Assembly (NCBI GenBank): GCA_958295485.1
Contig: OY282354.1
Span: 1,798,001-1,862,000, forward strand
DNA from: an uncultured Gammaproteobacteria bacterium
Lineage (GTDB): Bacteria; Pseudomonadota; Gammaproteobacteria; Eutrophobiales; Eutrophobiaceae
DNA length: 64,000 nucleotides
Reading direction: 5' to 3'
Made by a program: the position numbers and the translations under genes. This document shows positions 8,156-17,925 of this stretch, in pieces (position 1 is the stretch's first letter; every line of letters begins with the position of its first letter). Below the pieces are notes generated by a model, which did not search any database, was not told where the DNA came from, and saw only the letters and a program-made list of their open reading frames with translations.

Positions 8156-8698
8156 CTACTTCTTTTGTTTTTTCATCAGCACGTAGAGCGCGCCGGTACC
8201 ACCGTCGGTTTGTTTTGCAGAGTGGTAGGCCAGGATTTCCTGTCTTTGTCGCAGCCATTTTCCGATTTGGCTTTTAATCGTCCGTTCGCCTTGTTTTGAG
8301 CGCAAGCCTTTGCCGTGGATAATTTTGACACAATGATGGTTTCGTCTTCGACATTCTTCGAGGAAGTCGGATAACTCAGCTTTGGCGGCTTCTATCGTCA
8401 AGCCGTGCAAATCCGATTCTGTGGAGATTGGGAGTTTGCCTTGTTTTAATTTTCGAAATTCCCTGTTTTGAACCCCCGGTCTTTTGAATGAAAGCTCGTC
8501 GCTGGTTTCGATTTCTTCGTTGTCAAAAAAACCGGATGTCTTTTCGTCGGTGAAGTCTGTTTCGCCGGCGATTCTTTTTGGTTTCGGTTTTGGCTGGCTT
8601 GTTTGATAGTGGGTATTGTCCTGTTTAACCGACGTGACGGGGCCGATTGAGCGTCGAAACAGGGCAATCTCATCTTGATCGGGTTTTGGACGGTTCAT
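8156..8698 (-). CDS. Smr-domain protein (SmrA/MutS2 C-terminal type nuclease)
   Basis: This 180-residue protein ends in an Smr domain, found in stand-alone SmrA/SmrB proteins and at the end of MutS2, and associated with DNA- or RNA-cleaving activity. The key motifs are DLHG (residues 96-99), HGKG (128-131) and TGALYV (168-173). The first 85 residues are polar and probably disordered. SmrB acts on mRNA in collided ribosomes in E. coli, but the layout here cannot separate SmrA from SmrB. It lies 24 bp downstream of msrQ on the same strand, probably as the last gene of the msrP-msrQ-smr unit. Confidence 0.88.
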   Translation of the reverse strand: MNRPKPDQDEIALFRRSIGPVTSVKQDNTHYQTSQPKPKPKRIAGETDFTDEKTSGFFDNEEIETSDELSFKRPGVQNREFRKLKQGKLPISTESDLHGLTIEAAKAELSDFLEECRRRNHHCVKIIHGKGLRSKQGERTIKSQIGKWLRQRQEILAYHSAKQTDGGTGALYVLMKKQKK

Positions 8699-8722
8699 TT
8701 TATTTTTCGTATCGTGAATTAT

Positions 8723-9310
8723 TCAGGTCTTTCTTGACTTGAACTTGATCCTGGGTGAGCGCAGGGCGAGCAGAAGGCACAGGATGAGTCCATAGATGAC
8801 CGGGGGCAGGATATCGGCTTTCACCAGCCAGAGGTAATGAAATATGGCGCAGACACCGATGAGATATATCAAACGGTGGAGTTTGCGCCAGTTGTTTCCC
8901 AGTCGCCGCGTCATCTTGTTGGTCGATGTCACCGCCAGTGGGATCAGCAGGATGAAAGCGGTGAACCCAACGGTGACGTAGGGTCTTTTTACTATGTCGC
9001 GAACGATTTCCGCCCAATCAAAAAAATGGTCCAGGGCTAAAAAGGTGGAGAAGTGCAGGCAGGCATAAAAAAACGTGAACAGCCCCAGCATTCGCCTGTA
9101 GCGAATTAATGCGTTGTTGCCCGTGATTTTTCGTAATGGCGTGACCGCTAAAGTAATCAGCAGGAAATTCAAGGTCCATTCACCCGTGAAATGGGTGATT
9201 TCCTTTATCGGGTTGGCGGTGAGATTATTGGTGATGCCATTGTATATCAACAGGCAAAACGGGATTGAACATGCCAGGAACAGTAGCGGCTTTTTACCGG
9301 ACGGCGCCAT
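8723..9310 (-). CDS. msrQ: Heme-binding membrane subunit of methionine sulfoxide reductase MsrPQ
   Basis: MsrQ (YedZ) passes electrons from the respiratory chain through heme b to the periplasmic reductase MsrP. The 195-residue protein has about six hydrophobic helices. It shows the family segments HFTGEWTLNFLL, RRMLGLFTFFYACLHF and NWRKLHRLIYLIG, whose histidines match the conserved heme ligand positions. It follows msrP on the - strand with a gap of about 108 bp, the normal pairing. The length matches the E. coli protein. Confidence 0.92.
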   Translation of the reverse strand: MAPSGKKPLLFLACSIPFCLLIYNGITNNLTANPIKEITHFTGEWTLNFLLITLAVTPLRKITGNNALIRYRRMLGLFTFFYACLHFSTFLALDHFFDWAEIVRDIVKRPYVTVGFTAFILLIPLAVTSTNKMTRRLGNNWRKLHRLIYLIGVCAIFHYLWLVKADILPPVIYGLILCLLLALRSPRIKFKSRKT

Positions 9311-9418
9311 TTGTCATTCCCCTGCGCATGGATGAAGTTTTTTTGCGCTCCCGTTTAATGCCTCGTTCTTCCGGACAGGGAATATCCAAAATCCGGCATT
9401 GGGGTCGGGAACAGTGAT

Positions 9419-10381
9419 TCAATAATGCTTCCGCAGGTCCATCCCGTTGTAAAGCGCCGCGACTTGCTCGCCGTACCCGTTGAATTTCAGTGTTTCACGC
9501 TTCAAGAAATCACCGATGCGTCGCTCCTTGCCCTGGCTCCAACGGGGATGGTCTACCTCCGGGTTTACATTTGCATAGAAACCGTATTCATGCGGCGCCG
9601 ATATGTTCCAGGAGGTCTTGGGTTGCTTATGGGTAAATTCAATCTTGACAATGGACTTGATGCTCTTGAAACCGTATTTCCAGGGGACGATCAGGCGTAT
9701 GGGCGCGCCGTTTTGATTTGGCAATGTCTCTCCGTACAGCCCGACGGTTAAAATTGTCAAGGGGTGCATGGCTTCATCGATACGCAATCCTTCACGATAA
9801 GGCCAACGCAAGACATCCCGCCTGAGTCCGGGCATCTCATCGGGACGCATGACGGTCGTGAAGGATACGTACTTGGCCCTGGAGGTGGGCTCGAATCTTT
9901 TCAGCACGTCCCCCAGCGGGATGCCCACCCAGGGGATCACCATGGACCAGGCTTCGACGCAACGCAGCCGATAAATGCGTTCTTCCAGCTGGTGGGGTTT
10001 GATTATGTCTTCATAATCATAGACGCCGGGCTTCATGCACTCGCCGTCGATGGCGACAGACCAGGGTTGGGGCTTGAATTTCCCGGAACGACTGGCCGGG
10101 TCCCTTTTATCGGTGCCGAATTCGTAAAAGTTGTTGTAGCTGGTCACCGCATCGTATGGCGTTAATTCTTCATCGGTGGAAAATTCATGGTTTTTGACCG
10201 TGGACAGTTTCGTTCCCGCCAGGGCCGTTTCGGCCGGCAAAATCAATCCCGTGGCGGATGTCAACAGGGCGCCGGCCATGCCGAATTTCGTGGTGTCCCG
10301 AATGAATTGACGCCTGTTCAAATATTGTTGCTTGTCAGTGATCTGGGACGGTTTGATAGGGTCTGGTGTTTTTATCAGCAC
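9419..10381 (-). CDS. msrP: Periplasmic protein-methionine-sulfoxide reductase, molybdopterin catalytic subunit
   Basis: MsrP (YedY) repairs oxidised methionines in periplasmic proteins using a molybdopterin cofactor. The 320-residue protein begins with a Tat signal containing RRQFI (RR at residues 23-24). The molybdenum ligand cysteine is C141 in RLRCVEAWS, and the downstream [18 protein letters not shown] segment is a family signature. The start is a GTG at 10381, preceded by CAGGA at proper spacing. It heads an operon with msrQ. It is the one clear molybdenum cofactor enzyme in the window, relevant to the tungstate/molybdate-type importer at 54.6-57.2 kb. Confidence 0.94.
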   Translation of the reverse strand: MLIKTPDPIKPSQITDKQQYLNRRQFIRDTTKFGMAGALLTSATGLILPAETALAGTKLSTVKNHEFSTDEELTPYDAVTSYNNFYEFGTDKRDPASRSGKFKPQPWSVAIDGECMKPGVYDYEDIIKPHQLEERIYRLRCVEAWSMVIPWVGIPLGDVLKRFEPTSRAKYVSFTTVMRPDEMPGLRRDVLRWPYREGLRIDEAMHPLTILTVGLYGETLPNQNGAPIRLIVPWKYGFKSIKSIVKIEFTHKQPKTSWNISAPHEYGFYANVNPEVDHPRWSQGKERRIGDFLKRETLKFNGYGEQVAALYNGMDLRKHY

Positions 10382-10497
10382 TTTATTTATCCTGCAATAT
10401 TTTTTATATGGACTGGAAATGACCTTGAAAGTTCTTTGTTTGACACGGGTATCCGATTGTTTATATCAATACCGGCCATAGTAATACTTTACCACGC

Positions 10498-13400
10498 TTA
10501 ATCTAACCATTTTCTTGCATTATAGAACATTTGCATCCAGGGGCTGTCTTCATCGTTCCAATCATCAGCAATCCAGGAGAGTTGTTTTTTAAGAAACACC
10601 CGTTCCGGATGGGGCATCAGTATAGTGAAGCGCCCGTCGATATTGGTAAACCCGGTCAGTCCCCGGGCCGAACCGTTGGGATTATAAGGGTATTTTTCCG
10701 TTACCTCACCCCGGTTATCTATAAAACGCAGGGCCGCAAGAAATTGTCGGTCTGCCGGTTTATCGGTGAACCGGGCATGTTCTTCGCCGTGGGCAACCAC
10801 GTTATCGGATTGGTTCCGCGCACGTCCGGCAGTGAACCGGACGCGTCCCTCGCCGTGGGCAACCACGACGGGCATTTTTGAGCCTCCCATGCGTTGAAAG
10901 AACAGGGAAGGCGACTCGATGACCTCAACCATGACGACTCTCGATTCAAACTGTTCCGAGCGGTTTCGGATAAAAGCCGGCCAATGATCGGCGCCGGGGA
11001 TGAGACTGCGTAGTTGCGACATCATCTGGCAGCCGTTGCACACTCCCAGGCCGAAGCTGTCGGGCCGGTTAAAAAATCGTTCAAACTCATCCTTGAGGCG
11101 GGCATTGTACAGGATGGTTTTTGCCCAGCCGCCGCCGGCGCCTAACACGTCGCCGTAGGAAAAACCACCGCCGGCGACGAGGCCGTTCAACCCGGCCAGG
11201 GAAATATCCCCGTTCAAAAGATCGTTCGTATGTATATCGATGCAGTCGAAACCGGCGCGGTCAAACGCTGCGGCCATCTCGACGTGACCGTTGACACCTT
11301 GTTCCCGCAAGATTCCAATGGTGGGCCTGCGAGTCATTCCAGGGAATGTCGCAGGCCGGGACTTCTGCGACGTCCCCTCAAGGGGGGAGGGGGATAAGCC
11401 GCCGCTCCGGGAGTGTGTGGGCGGTTCATTTTTCCGGGACGCCGGCGCCGGGGCGGGTTTATCCGTTTGATAAGTCAGGGAGATGGACAGGCCGGGGTCG
11501 GAATGATCCTGTAAACAGGCAAACTCTTCATCGGCACAGGCGGGGTTATCCCGCAAGGTCTGCATGTGATACGACGTCAGCGACCATAGCTTGTGCAGGT
11601 GGTTCACCGGAGCCGAATAAACCGCGTTGCCCCGGTGTTTGATTTTCAATTCGTACTCGCTGTTCGGGGTCGCGATAATCGACAAACAGGATTCAGGCAG
11701 GCCGGATTGGATGAACGTATCGAATACCCTTTGGCGATTTTCAGCGCGGATTTGGATGACGCCGCCCGGTTCTTCATTGAACAGGAAAGCCACCAGGTCG
11801 GCGCTAGCGACATTGACGTCCATTCCGCAGCGGCCGGCGAAAGCCATTTCGCACAAGGTGACAAGCGCGCCGCCGTCTGAACGGTCGTGGTACGCCAGGA
11901 TGTATCCGGTCTCGTTCAGCAACTGGATCGAATTAAAATACGATCTCAACAAGTCCGCGTCATCCAGGTCGGCGGTATCGGCGCCGGACTGACCCATGAC
12001 CTGCGCCAGCGCTGAGCCGGCAAGTCGGTTCTTACCCCTGCCCAGGTCGATCAGCAGCAAGGCTGAGTCAGCCACTCTATGCAACTGCGGCGTGATGGAT
12101 TTGCGAACGTCGGCAACGGGGGCGTATGCGGTCACGTTCAATGAAACCGGCGCGGTCACCTTGTTTGCTTTGCCGTCCTTCGTCCACGTCATGCTCATCG
12201 ACATGGAATCCTTGCCCACGGGGATTGGGATGCGTAGTTGCCGCGCCAACGTCGATACGGCCTCGACGGTGGCAAACAAGTCCGCAGCGTCCCCCGGTTC
12301 GCCGCTGGCCGCCATCCAGTTTGCAGACAGCGCCAAGTCTTCCAGTCGCAATACCCTGGCCGCGCATAAATTCGTGACGGCCTCCGCAATGGCCAATCGA
12401 CCGGCGGCCGGCGCATCGGTCACGGCGACGGGAGGGCGCTCCCCCAGGGCCATCGCCTCGCCGGTAAAGGCATCGAACGACGCGGCCGTTACCGCGCAGT
12501 CCGCGACGGGGGTCTGCCACGGCCCGACCATCTGGTCCCGAACCACCAGCCCGGAAACGCTGCGATCACCGATAGTCACCAGGAAGCGTTTATCGGCGAC
12601 GGCCGGCAGCTGCAATACCCTGGAAATCGCCTCGTCCAGGGCGAGGCCGTCCAGGTTTAATTTATCCTGGCCATTTTTTACCTGCGTGACCTGTAAAGAC
12701 AGCCCGGGGGTTTTACCTAATATTACCGACAACGGCATGTCGATGGGTCTTGATTGGCGCAGTTTATCAGTCACCACCAGCTGCCCGGTGTTATTTGCCT
12801 CGCCGATGATTGAGTATGGCGCTCTCTCCCGGTCGCAAAGGCCGGTGAACAACCCCACGTCCTTGTCGGCTATGGCCAGGACGTATCGCTCTTGCGCTTC
12901 GTTGCACCACAGTTCCATGGGCGACATGCCCCGGTCGGCGCTGTGAATGTCACGCAACTCGAACTCGGCGCCGGTTTGGTCATGCTGAACCAGCTCCGGC
13001 AAGGCATTGGACAAGCCGCCGGCGCCTACGTCATGTATCGACAATATCGGGTTGGCTTCGCCCAGCGCCCAGCACTGGTCGATGACTTCCTGACAACGAC
13101 GCTGCATTTCCGGGTTGTCCCGTTGCACCGAGGCGAAATCCAGTTCCCGGTCACTTTCACCTGAAGCCATTGAAGACGCTGCGCCGCCGCCAAGGCCGAT
13201 CAACATTGCCGGTCCGCCCAACGCGATGATTTTGCTTTTTGCCGGTATGACCTGTTTGTTGACGTGGGAAGAGCGTATGACGCCATAGCCGCCGGCCAAC
13301 ATGATGGGCTTATGGTAGCCCCTCGCGCTCCCCGATTTTTCGTCCCATTGCTCGAAAGTGCGAAAATAACCGGCCAGGGCCGGTCGGCCGAACTCATTAT

Positions 13401-14544
13401 TGTACGATGCCGCGCCGATAGGCCCCTCGAGCATGATGTCCAGGGCTGATGCGATGTGCTCGGGTTTATCAGGTTGGCCGGCGGCCCGCTCCCAGGGCTG
13501 CGGTAGCGCGGGCAGGTGCAAATCAGACACGGTGAAGCCCGTGAGGCCGGCCTTGGGTTTCGCCCCCGAGCCCGTTGCGGCTTCATCGCGTATCTCCCCG
13601 CCGGCGCCGGTGGCTGCGCCCGGGAACGGCGATATGGCGGTCGGATGATTGTGGGTCTCGACTTTCATCAGGATATGGACGTCTTCCTGCGCATATTGAT
13701 ATTTATGATCCGGGGGCGAGGCAAAGAAACGTGAAGCCTGGTAACCCCGCATCACCGCGGCATTGTCCGAATAGGCTGACAGCACGCGGCCCGGACAGGC
13801 CGAATGGGTTGACTTGATCATGTCGAATAAACTCCCTGACCGGGCCTCACCGTCAATGATCCAGCCGGCATTGAAAATTTTGTGGCGGCAATGCTCCGAG
13901 TTCACCTGGGCGAACATCATCAACTCCACGTCCGTGGGGTTACGCTTCAACTTCTTGAACGCCTGGTGCAGGTAATCGATTTCACTTTCCGATAAAGCCA
14001 GTCCCAGCGCCTGGTTGGCTTCCTGCAAGGCGGTCTTGCCTTTCCGGGCAAGTTCAATGAGATCCGGTTTCCGCTCTTCCCGGACAGAAAAAAGGCAGGC
14101 AGCATCATCAACGTTCTCTATGACGATTTGCGTCATCCGGTCGTGTAATACATGTTTGACCGCTTCAAACTGGCTAGCCGTCAACCGTTGCTTATCTTCG
14201 CATTCAAGATACCAGCAGATCCCGCGTTCTATCCGTCGAATCGATCCCAGGCCGCAATGATGAACTATATCCGTTGCCTTGCTGGACCAGGGAGAAATAA
14301 CACCCGGTCTCGGAATCACGATGCAGGTGGGTTCAGCATCAACATCGACGCTGGCCGAATGACCATAATCCAGCAACCCGGTCAGGCATTCCCCTTCCCG
14401 GACAGTCAAGTCACCGTTGAGCGCCAGGAAATGCACGAACCCGGCCCGCGCCTCACGGATGGCCGGCGCGACCCGTGACAACCCGGCAAGCTTTTTCTCT
14501 ATTCGAAACCGTGAGAAAGCAGTGGAACCACCAATTATCCGCAT
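10498..14544 (-). CDS. purL: Phosphoribosylformylglycinamidine synthase (single-chain, class I PurL)
   Basis: PurL converts FGAR to FGAM in purine synthesis using glutamine and ATP. This large single-chain form fuses the synthase and a class I glutaminase domain, whose nucleophile is in [10 protein letters not shown] near residue 1170. The ATG at 14544 was chosen because [15 protein letters not shown] matches the expected N-terminus; an in-frame GTG lies 9 codons upstream at 14571. At 1348 residues it is about 50 longer than E. coli PurL. The excess is a low-complexity linker (about residues 1025-1070) whose DNA matches a dispersed palindromic repeat, plus a 22-residue tandem duplication around the HGE motif (about 1225-1253). 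Both preserve the frame, so the enzyme is probably functional. It is divergent from the HEPN/MNT pair. Confidence 0.96.
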   Translation of the reverse strand: MRIIGGSTAFSRFRIEKKLAGLSRVAPAIREARAGFVHFLALNGDLTVREGECLTGLLDYGHSASVDVDAEPTCIVIPRPGVISPWSSKATDIVHHCGLGSIRRIERGICWYLECEDKQRLTASQFEAVKHVLHDRMTQIVIENVDDAACLFSVREERKPDLIELARKGKTALQEANQALGLALSESEIDYLHQAFKKLKRNPTDVELMMFAQVNSEHCRHKIFNAGWIIDGEARSGSLFDMIKSTHSACPGRVLSAYSDNAAVMRGYQASRFFASPPDHKYQYAQEDVHILMKVETHNHPTAISPFPGAATGAGGEIRDEAATGSGAKPKAGLTGFTVSDLHLPALPQPWERAAGQPDKPEHIASALDIMLEGPIGAASYNNEFGRPALAGYFRTFEQWDEKSGSARGYHKPIMLAGGYGVIRSSHVNKQVIPAKSKIIALGGPAMLIGLGGGAASSMASGESDRELDFASVQRDNPEMQRRCQEVIDQCWALGEANPILSIHDVGAGGLSNALPELVQHDQTGAEFELRDIHSADRGMSPMELWCNEAQERYVLAIADKDVGLFTGLCDRERAPYSIIGEANNTGQLVVTDKLRQSRPIDMPLSVILGKTPGLSLQVTQVKNGQDKLNLDGLALDEAISRVLQLPAVADKRFLVTIGDRSVSGLVVRDQMVGPWQTPVADCAVTAASFDAFTGEAMALGERPPVAVTDAPAAGRLAIAEAVTNLCAARVLRLEDLALSANWMAASGEPGDAADLFATVEAVSTLARQLRIPIPVGKDSMSMSMTWTKDGKANKVTAPVSLNVTAYAPVADVRKSITPQLHRVADSALLLIDLGRGKNRLAGSALAQVMGQSGADTADLDDADLLRSYFNSIQLLNETGYILAYHDRSDGGALVTLCEMAFAGRCGMDVNVASADLVAFLFNEEPGGVIQIRAENRQRVFDTFIQSGLPESCLSIIATPNSEYELKIKHRGNAVYSAPVNHLHKLWSLTSYHMQTLRDNPACADEEFACLQDHSDPGLSISLTYQTDKPAPAPASRKNEPPTHSRSGGLSPSPLEGTSQKSRPATFPGMTRRPTIGILREQGVNGHVEMAAAFDRAGFDCIDIHTNDLLNGDISLAGLNGLVAGGGFSYGDVLGAGGGWAKTILYNARLKDEFERFFNRPDSFGLGVCNGCQMMSQLRSLIPGADHWPAFIRNRSEQFESRVVMVEVIESPSLFFQRMGGSKMPVVVAHGEGRVRFTAGRARNQSDNVVAHGEEHARFTDKPADRQFLAALRFIDNRGEVTEKYPYNPNGSARGLTGFTNIDGRFTILMPHPERVFLKKQLSWIADDWNDEDSPWMQMFYNARKWLD
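10763..10868. repeat. 66-bp imperfect tandem duplication within purL
   Basis: The segment TCGCCGTGGGCAACCACG occurs at 10784-10801 and again 66 bp on, at 10850-10867. Each is preceded by a similar GTGAACCGG-rich stretch. The period equals 22 codons, so the protein reads [11 protein letters not shown] followed later by [11 protein letters not shown], where other PurL proteins have a single HGEGR motif. Confidence 0.85.
11361..11400. repeat. Palindromic dispersed repeat inside purL
   Basis: The sequence ACTTCTGCGACGTCCCC followed by TCAAGGGGGGAGG is a copy of the dispersed element also seen at 35053, 35120 and 36951. Read in the purL frame it gives [12 protein letters not shown], part of the linker between the synthase and glutaminase domains. 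Confidence 0.75.
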
Positions 14545-14608
14545 AAGTTTAGCCACGAAAATAGTGTACACTGTATAAACGCAATACCGCTAATGAGAAG
14601 TACCGAAA

Positions 14609-15034
14609 TTGAATACGCAAAAACAGCGGTGGCAGTACCGCTTGTACAACTTCAAGAGAGTTTATTTCCTCCTGCTGGAAGCCGTGGAAGAAGCCGACGC
14701 ACTCAGCCAGTTGGAGAAAGAAGGAACAATTCAACGCTTTGAAGTTTGCATGGAACTGGCCTGGAAATGCATTAAAGATTACCTGGAAAGCCAAAAAGTG
14801 AAATTGGATGAAGTGACCCCAAGAGCCGTTCTTAAAGAAGCCATCGCGGCAAAAGTAATCAGCGAAGGAGATAGCTGGATGGACGCGCTGGATGCTCGAA
14901 ACAAAATGAGCCATACCTATGATTTTGAGGAATTTGAAAAAGTCATAAAAGATATTCGGGCAAAATATATTCACTGCTTCGGCGATCTTTATGAAAAACT
15001 CGCCCAGGTGGACATGGATGCAGGCAACGCCTGA
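14609..15034 (+). CDS. HEPN-domain (HI0074/HepT-like) protein, toxin of a HEPN/MNT pair
   Basis: This 141-residue all-helical protein belongs to the nucleotidyltransferase substrate-binding (HI0074) group of HEPN proteins. It keeps the R-x4-H motif of HEPN ribonucleases as R97 NKMS H102, followed by TYD. The family works with an adjacent minimal nucleotidyltransferase; in characterised HepT/MntA pairs the HEPN protein is an RNase and the MNT protein inactivates it by AMPylating a tyrosine near the motif (Y104 is suitably placed). The ATG follows the divergent purL start by 64 bp. The next gene overlaps its 3' end by 17 bp, so the two are co-translated. Confidence 0.85.
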   Translation: MNTQKQRWQYRLYNFKRVYFLLLEAVEEADALSQLEKEGTIQRFEVCMELAWKCIKDYLESQKVKLDEVTPRAVLKEAIAAKVISEGDSWMDALDARNKMSHTYDFEEFEKVIKDIRAKYIHCFGDLYEKLAQVDMDAGNA

Positions 15035-15383
15035 GCACGGCTTGACCGCGAGACACCTGGGAATCATCCGGGACATATTAGGTCCCTATGCTTCCCACAT
15101 CGTACGGGTGGACTTGTTTGGTTCCAGGGCGACGGGCAAATATGCTGATAACTCCGACATTGACCTGGTCCTGCACGGCGACTTTGACAGTAAGACGGTG
15201 GATAGACTATGGACGCTCTTCCACGAAAGCAGTCTGCCCTACAAGGTGGACGTCCAAGCCTATAATTTAATCAAGCGCCAGTCCTTGAAGAAACACATGG
15301 ATGAAGCCCGGCTGACTTTGCTGTATCAGCAGGATTTGCTCCGGCACAGGGACAGGTTTGAAACCCGTTCCTGCAACAGTTAA
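15018..15383 (+). CDS. Minimal nucleotidyltransferase (MNT/MntA-like), antitoxin of a HEPN/MNT pair
   Basis: This 121-residue protein has the nucleotidyltransferase signature GSRATGKYADNSDIDL (residues 35-50). Its GS pair and D47-x-D49 bind the metal and nucleotide. A later VDVQAY supplies the third acidic residue. The ATG at 15018 lies inside the end of the HEPN gene; a start 9 codons upstream (14991) is also in frame. By analogy with MntA it would adenylylate and silence its HEPN partner. The C-terminal dozen residues (RHRDRFETRSCNS) look like a random extension. The pair sits between two purine genes with no mobility genes nearby. Confidence 0.85.
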   Translation: MQATPEHGLTARHLGIIRDILGPYASHIVRVDLFGSRATGKYADNSDIDLVLHGDFDSKTVDRLWTLFHESSLPYKVDVQAYNLIKRQSLKKHMDEARLTLLYQQDLLRHRDRFETRSCNS

Positions 15384-15397
15384 AAAGAAGGGCGATG

Positions 15398-15422
15398 AAA
15401 CCGTGACAAATTGTCACGGTTT
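15398..15422. other. Perfect 11-bp inverted repeat downstream of the HEPN/MNT pair
   Basis: AAACCGTGACA and TGTCACGGTTT face each other across a 3-bp centre. No T-run follows, so this is more like an operator or a repeat than an intrinsic terminator. About 50 bp on, GGGTTTCAAACCC and a second GGGTTTC-ATTTTT could serve as a weak terminator between the converging mntA-like and purB genes. Confidence 0.5.
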
Positions 15423-15497
15423 GAAAATGTGGTCAGCAGAAGATAATCCAGACAATTGGCGCCGGCGGGGGAGGGTTTCAAACCCGCCCCTGGGGTT

Positions 15498-16877
15498 TCA
15501 TTTTTGGGAAATGATTTGCCTCGTCTGTTCAACGGCGTTGCCCGTGTAGTCTGCGGGGGAGAGGTTGAGCAGGGCGTCTTTGGCTTGCGCGGGGATATCC
15601 AGCGCGGAGATGAATTCCCGCAGTGAATCCCTGGTAACCTGTTGCCCGCGGGTCAGTTCCTTGAGTTTTTCGTAGGAGCCCTGGATGCCGTGCCGGCGCA
15701 TGACTGTTTGTATCGCCTCCGTCAATACTTCAAAGTTGTTTTCAAGGTCGCGATTAATCCATTCCGTATTCGCTTCCAACTTGTTCATCCCCTGCAAACA
15801 GGCCTGGTAGGCGATGATGCAATGCGCTATTGCCGTGCCCATGTTCCTGATGCTGGTTGAATCGGTGAGGTCCCGTTGCCACCGGGATACAGGCAGTTTT
15901 TCCGCCAGGAAGATGAGCAGGGCGTTAGCCAGGCCCAGGTTGCCTTCCGCATTTTCGAAGTCGATGGGATTGACCTTGTGCGGCATGGTTGACGAACCCA
16001 CCTCGCCCGCAAGCGCCTTTTGCTGAAAATAACCGATGGCGATATAACCCCAGACATCGCGGCAGAAATCGACCAGGACTGTGTTGATTCGACTGAGCGC
16101 ATGAAAGTATTCAGCCATGTAGTCGTGGGATTCAACCTGGGTAGTGTGGGGATTGGGAATCAACCCCAGGGACTCGACAAAGGATTCTGAAAACTCCACC
16201 CAATCAACGCCTGGATAAGCAACCAGGTGTGCATTGAAATTCCCCACGGCGCCGTTCATCTTTCCCAATATGGCGACTTCCCTGAACCTTGCCAACTGCC
16301 GGCGCAGCCTGTGGGCAAAGACGGCCAACTCTTTTCCCAGGGTGGTGGGGGTGGCTGGTTGGCCGTGGGTTCTCGACAACATGGGTTGCAGGGCAAAACG
16401 TTCCGCCAGATAACAGAGCGCGGCAATGAGTTTATCCAGGTCCGGACATAAATGCCGCTCCCGGGCCTGCGCCAGCATCAATCCGTGGCTCAGGTTGTTA
16501 ATGTCTTCCGAGGTGCAGGCAAAATGAATAAACCCGGAGAGGGAACACAACTCCTCATTGTCCTTGATCTTTTCCCGGATGAAATATTCCACCGCCTTGA
16601 CGTCGTGGTTGGTGGTCTTTTCAATCTCCTTGACTCTTTCAGCGTCCGCCGGTGAGAAATTCGCCACGATTTCTTCCAGTATCCGGTCGGCGGCGCGGCT
16701 TAATTCAGGAAGTTCGGCAATATCCGGGCGCCTTGACAGGGCTTGCAGCCAGCGGATTTCAACAAGCAGTCTTTTATGGATGAGGCCGTATTCACTGAAA
16801 ACAGGCCGCAATGCTTCGGTCTTGGCCGCGTAACGGCCGTCTATCGGGGAGATTGCCGTAAGATTATTCAAGTCCAT
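15498..16877 (-). CDS. purB: Adenylosuccinate lyase
   Basis: PurB catalyses two fumarate-releasing steps of purine synthesis (SAICAR to AICAR and adenylosuccinate to AMP). The 459-residue protein opens MDLNNLTAISPIDGRY, the standard N-terminus of the E. coli type, so the ATG at 16877 was chosen over an in-frame codon 15 triplets upstream. The fumarase/aspartase superfamily signature is GSSTMPHKVNPIDFENAEGN (around residues 290-310), and the catalytic histidine region SRTHGQPATPTT is present. It starts 4 bp after the stop of the aldo-keto reductase gene upstream, so the two may be cotranscribed. Confidence 0.96.
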   Translation of the reverse strand: MDLNNLTAISPIDGRYAAKTEALRPVFSEYGLIHKRLLVEIRWLQALSRRPDIAELPELSRAADRILEEIVANFSPADAERVKEIEKTTNHDVKAVEYFIREKIKDNEELCSLSGFIHFACTSEDINNLSHGLMLAQARERHLCPDLDKLIAALCYLAERFALQPMLSRTHGQPATPTTLGKELAVFAHRLRRQLARFREVAILGKMNGAVGNFNAHLVAYPGVDWVEFSESFVESLGLIPNPHTTQVESHDYMAEYFHALSRINTVLVDFCRDVWGYIAIGYFQQKALAGEVGSSTMPHKVNPIDFENAEGNLGLANALLIFLAEKLPVSRWQRDLTDSTSIRNMGTAIAHCIIAYQACLQGMNKLEANTEWINRDLENNFEVLTEAIQTVMRRHGIQGSYEKLKELTRGQQVTRDSLREFISALDIPAQAKDALLNLSPADYTGNAVEQTRQIISQK

Positions 16878-16881
16878 CTCT

Positions 16882-17925
16882 TCACGGGCAGGGATTGGGT
16901 CGCGACTTGTGAATTTCCTCAATCCGTTTCATGACGCTTTTGTCTAATTTCAGGTTGACACTGGCGATATTGGCTTCAAGTTGTTCCATGGAGGTGGCGC
17001 CGATAATCGTACTGGTGACGAAGGGTTGTTGATTAACGAATGCCAGGCTCATCTGTGCCGGGTCCAAGCCGCGCTCATTGGCGAGGTTGACGTATTGTCG
17101 GGTACATTCGTCGGCTGTTCCAGTGGCATATCTTTCGTACCTGTCGGCAAACAAAGTCAGGCGCGCGCCTTCCGGCCGGTTTCCGTCCAGGTATTTCCCC
17201 GACAGCACGCCGAACCCCATTGGGGAATAGGCCAGCAAACCCACTTTTTCCCGGTGCGCGAATTCAGCCAGCCCGATTTCAAAGGTCCTGTTCAGCAGGT
17301 TGTACGGATTTTGGATTGAAACGACCCTGGGCAGGTTTAATTCCCTGCTCAATCGAAGATATTCACTGACGCCCCAGGGGGTTTCATTGGAAATGCCGGC
17401 GTAACGAACTTTCCCGGCCTGTATTATGTCGTTCAAGGCGCTGAGCGTTTCCTCCATGGGAACGCCGTCTTTATCGGGGGCATGGTAGTAATTCATCCGC
17501 CCGAAATAGTTCGCGTCCCGTTCAGGCCAGTGCAATTGGTACAAGTCTATATAGTCGGTTTGCAGGCGCTTGAGACTGGCATCCACGGCGAGTTGCATAT
17601 TCTTTTTATCCAACCGGTTATTGCCGCCGCGCAGGTATTTGATATGAAGTGTAGCCGGGCATATCTTGGTGGCAATGATCAGCTTCTCCCGGTCCGGCCG
17701 TTTTTTCAACCAGCTGCCCATGTATTTTTCCGTCTTCCCCTGGGTTTCAGCCCCCATGGGGCTGGGATAGAGCTCGGCGGTATCGATGAAGTTGATGCCT
17801 TGTTCGACGGCAAAATCAAGCTGTTGATGGGCCTCGGCTTCGGTATTTTGCTCTCCCCATGTCATGCTGCCCAGGCAGATCAGGCTGACGTCGATAGTAG
17901 TATGTCCCAGCTTCCTGTATTGCAT
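16882..17925 (-). CDS. tas: NADP(H)-dependent aldo-keto reductase, Tas type
   Basis: This 347-residue aldo-keto reductase closely follows E. coli Tas along its length. It begins MQYRKLGHTTIDVSLICLGS and contains the MTWGEQNTEAEAHQQLDFAV segment, the catalytic tyrosine in FIDTAELYPSPMG, the lysine in REKLIIATKI, and QNPYNLLNRTFEIGLAEFA in the cofactor-binding half. The family reduces carbonyls with NADPH; the physiological substrate of Tas is unsettled. The family includes potassium-channel beta-like members, but the length and motifs favour Tas. It is immediately upstream of purB. Confidence 0.88.
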   Translation of the reverse strand: MQYRKLGHTTIDVSLICLGSMTWGEQNTEAEAHQQLDFAVEQGINFIDTAELYPSPMGAETQGKTEKYMGSWLKKRPDREKLIIATKICPATLHIKYLRGGNNRLDKKNMQLAVDASLKRLQTDYIDLYQLHWPERDANYFGRMNYYHAPDKDGVPMEETLSALNDIIQAGKVRYAGISNETPWGVSEYLRLSRELNLPRVVSIQNPYNLLNRTFEIGLAEFAHREKVGLLAYSPMGFGVLSGKYLDGNRPEGARLTLFADRYERYATGTADECTRQYVNLANERGLDPAQMSLAFVNQQPFVTSTIIGATSMEQLEANIASVNLKLDKSVMKRIEEIHKSRPNPCP

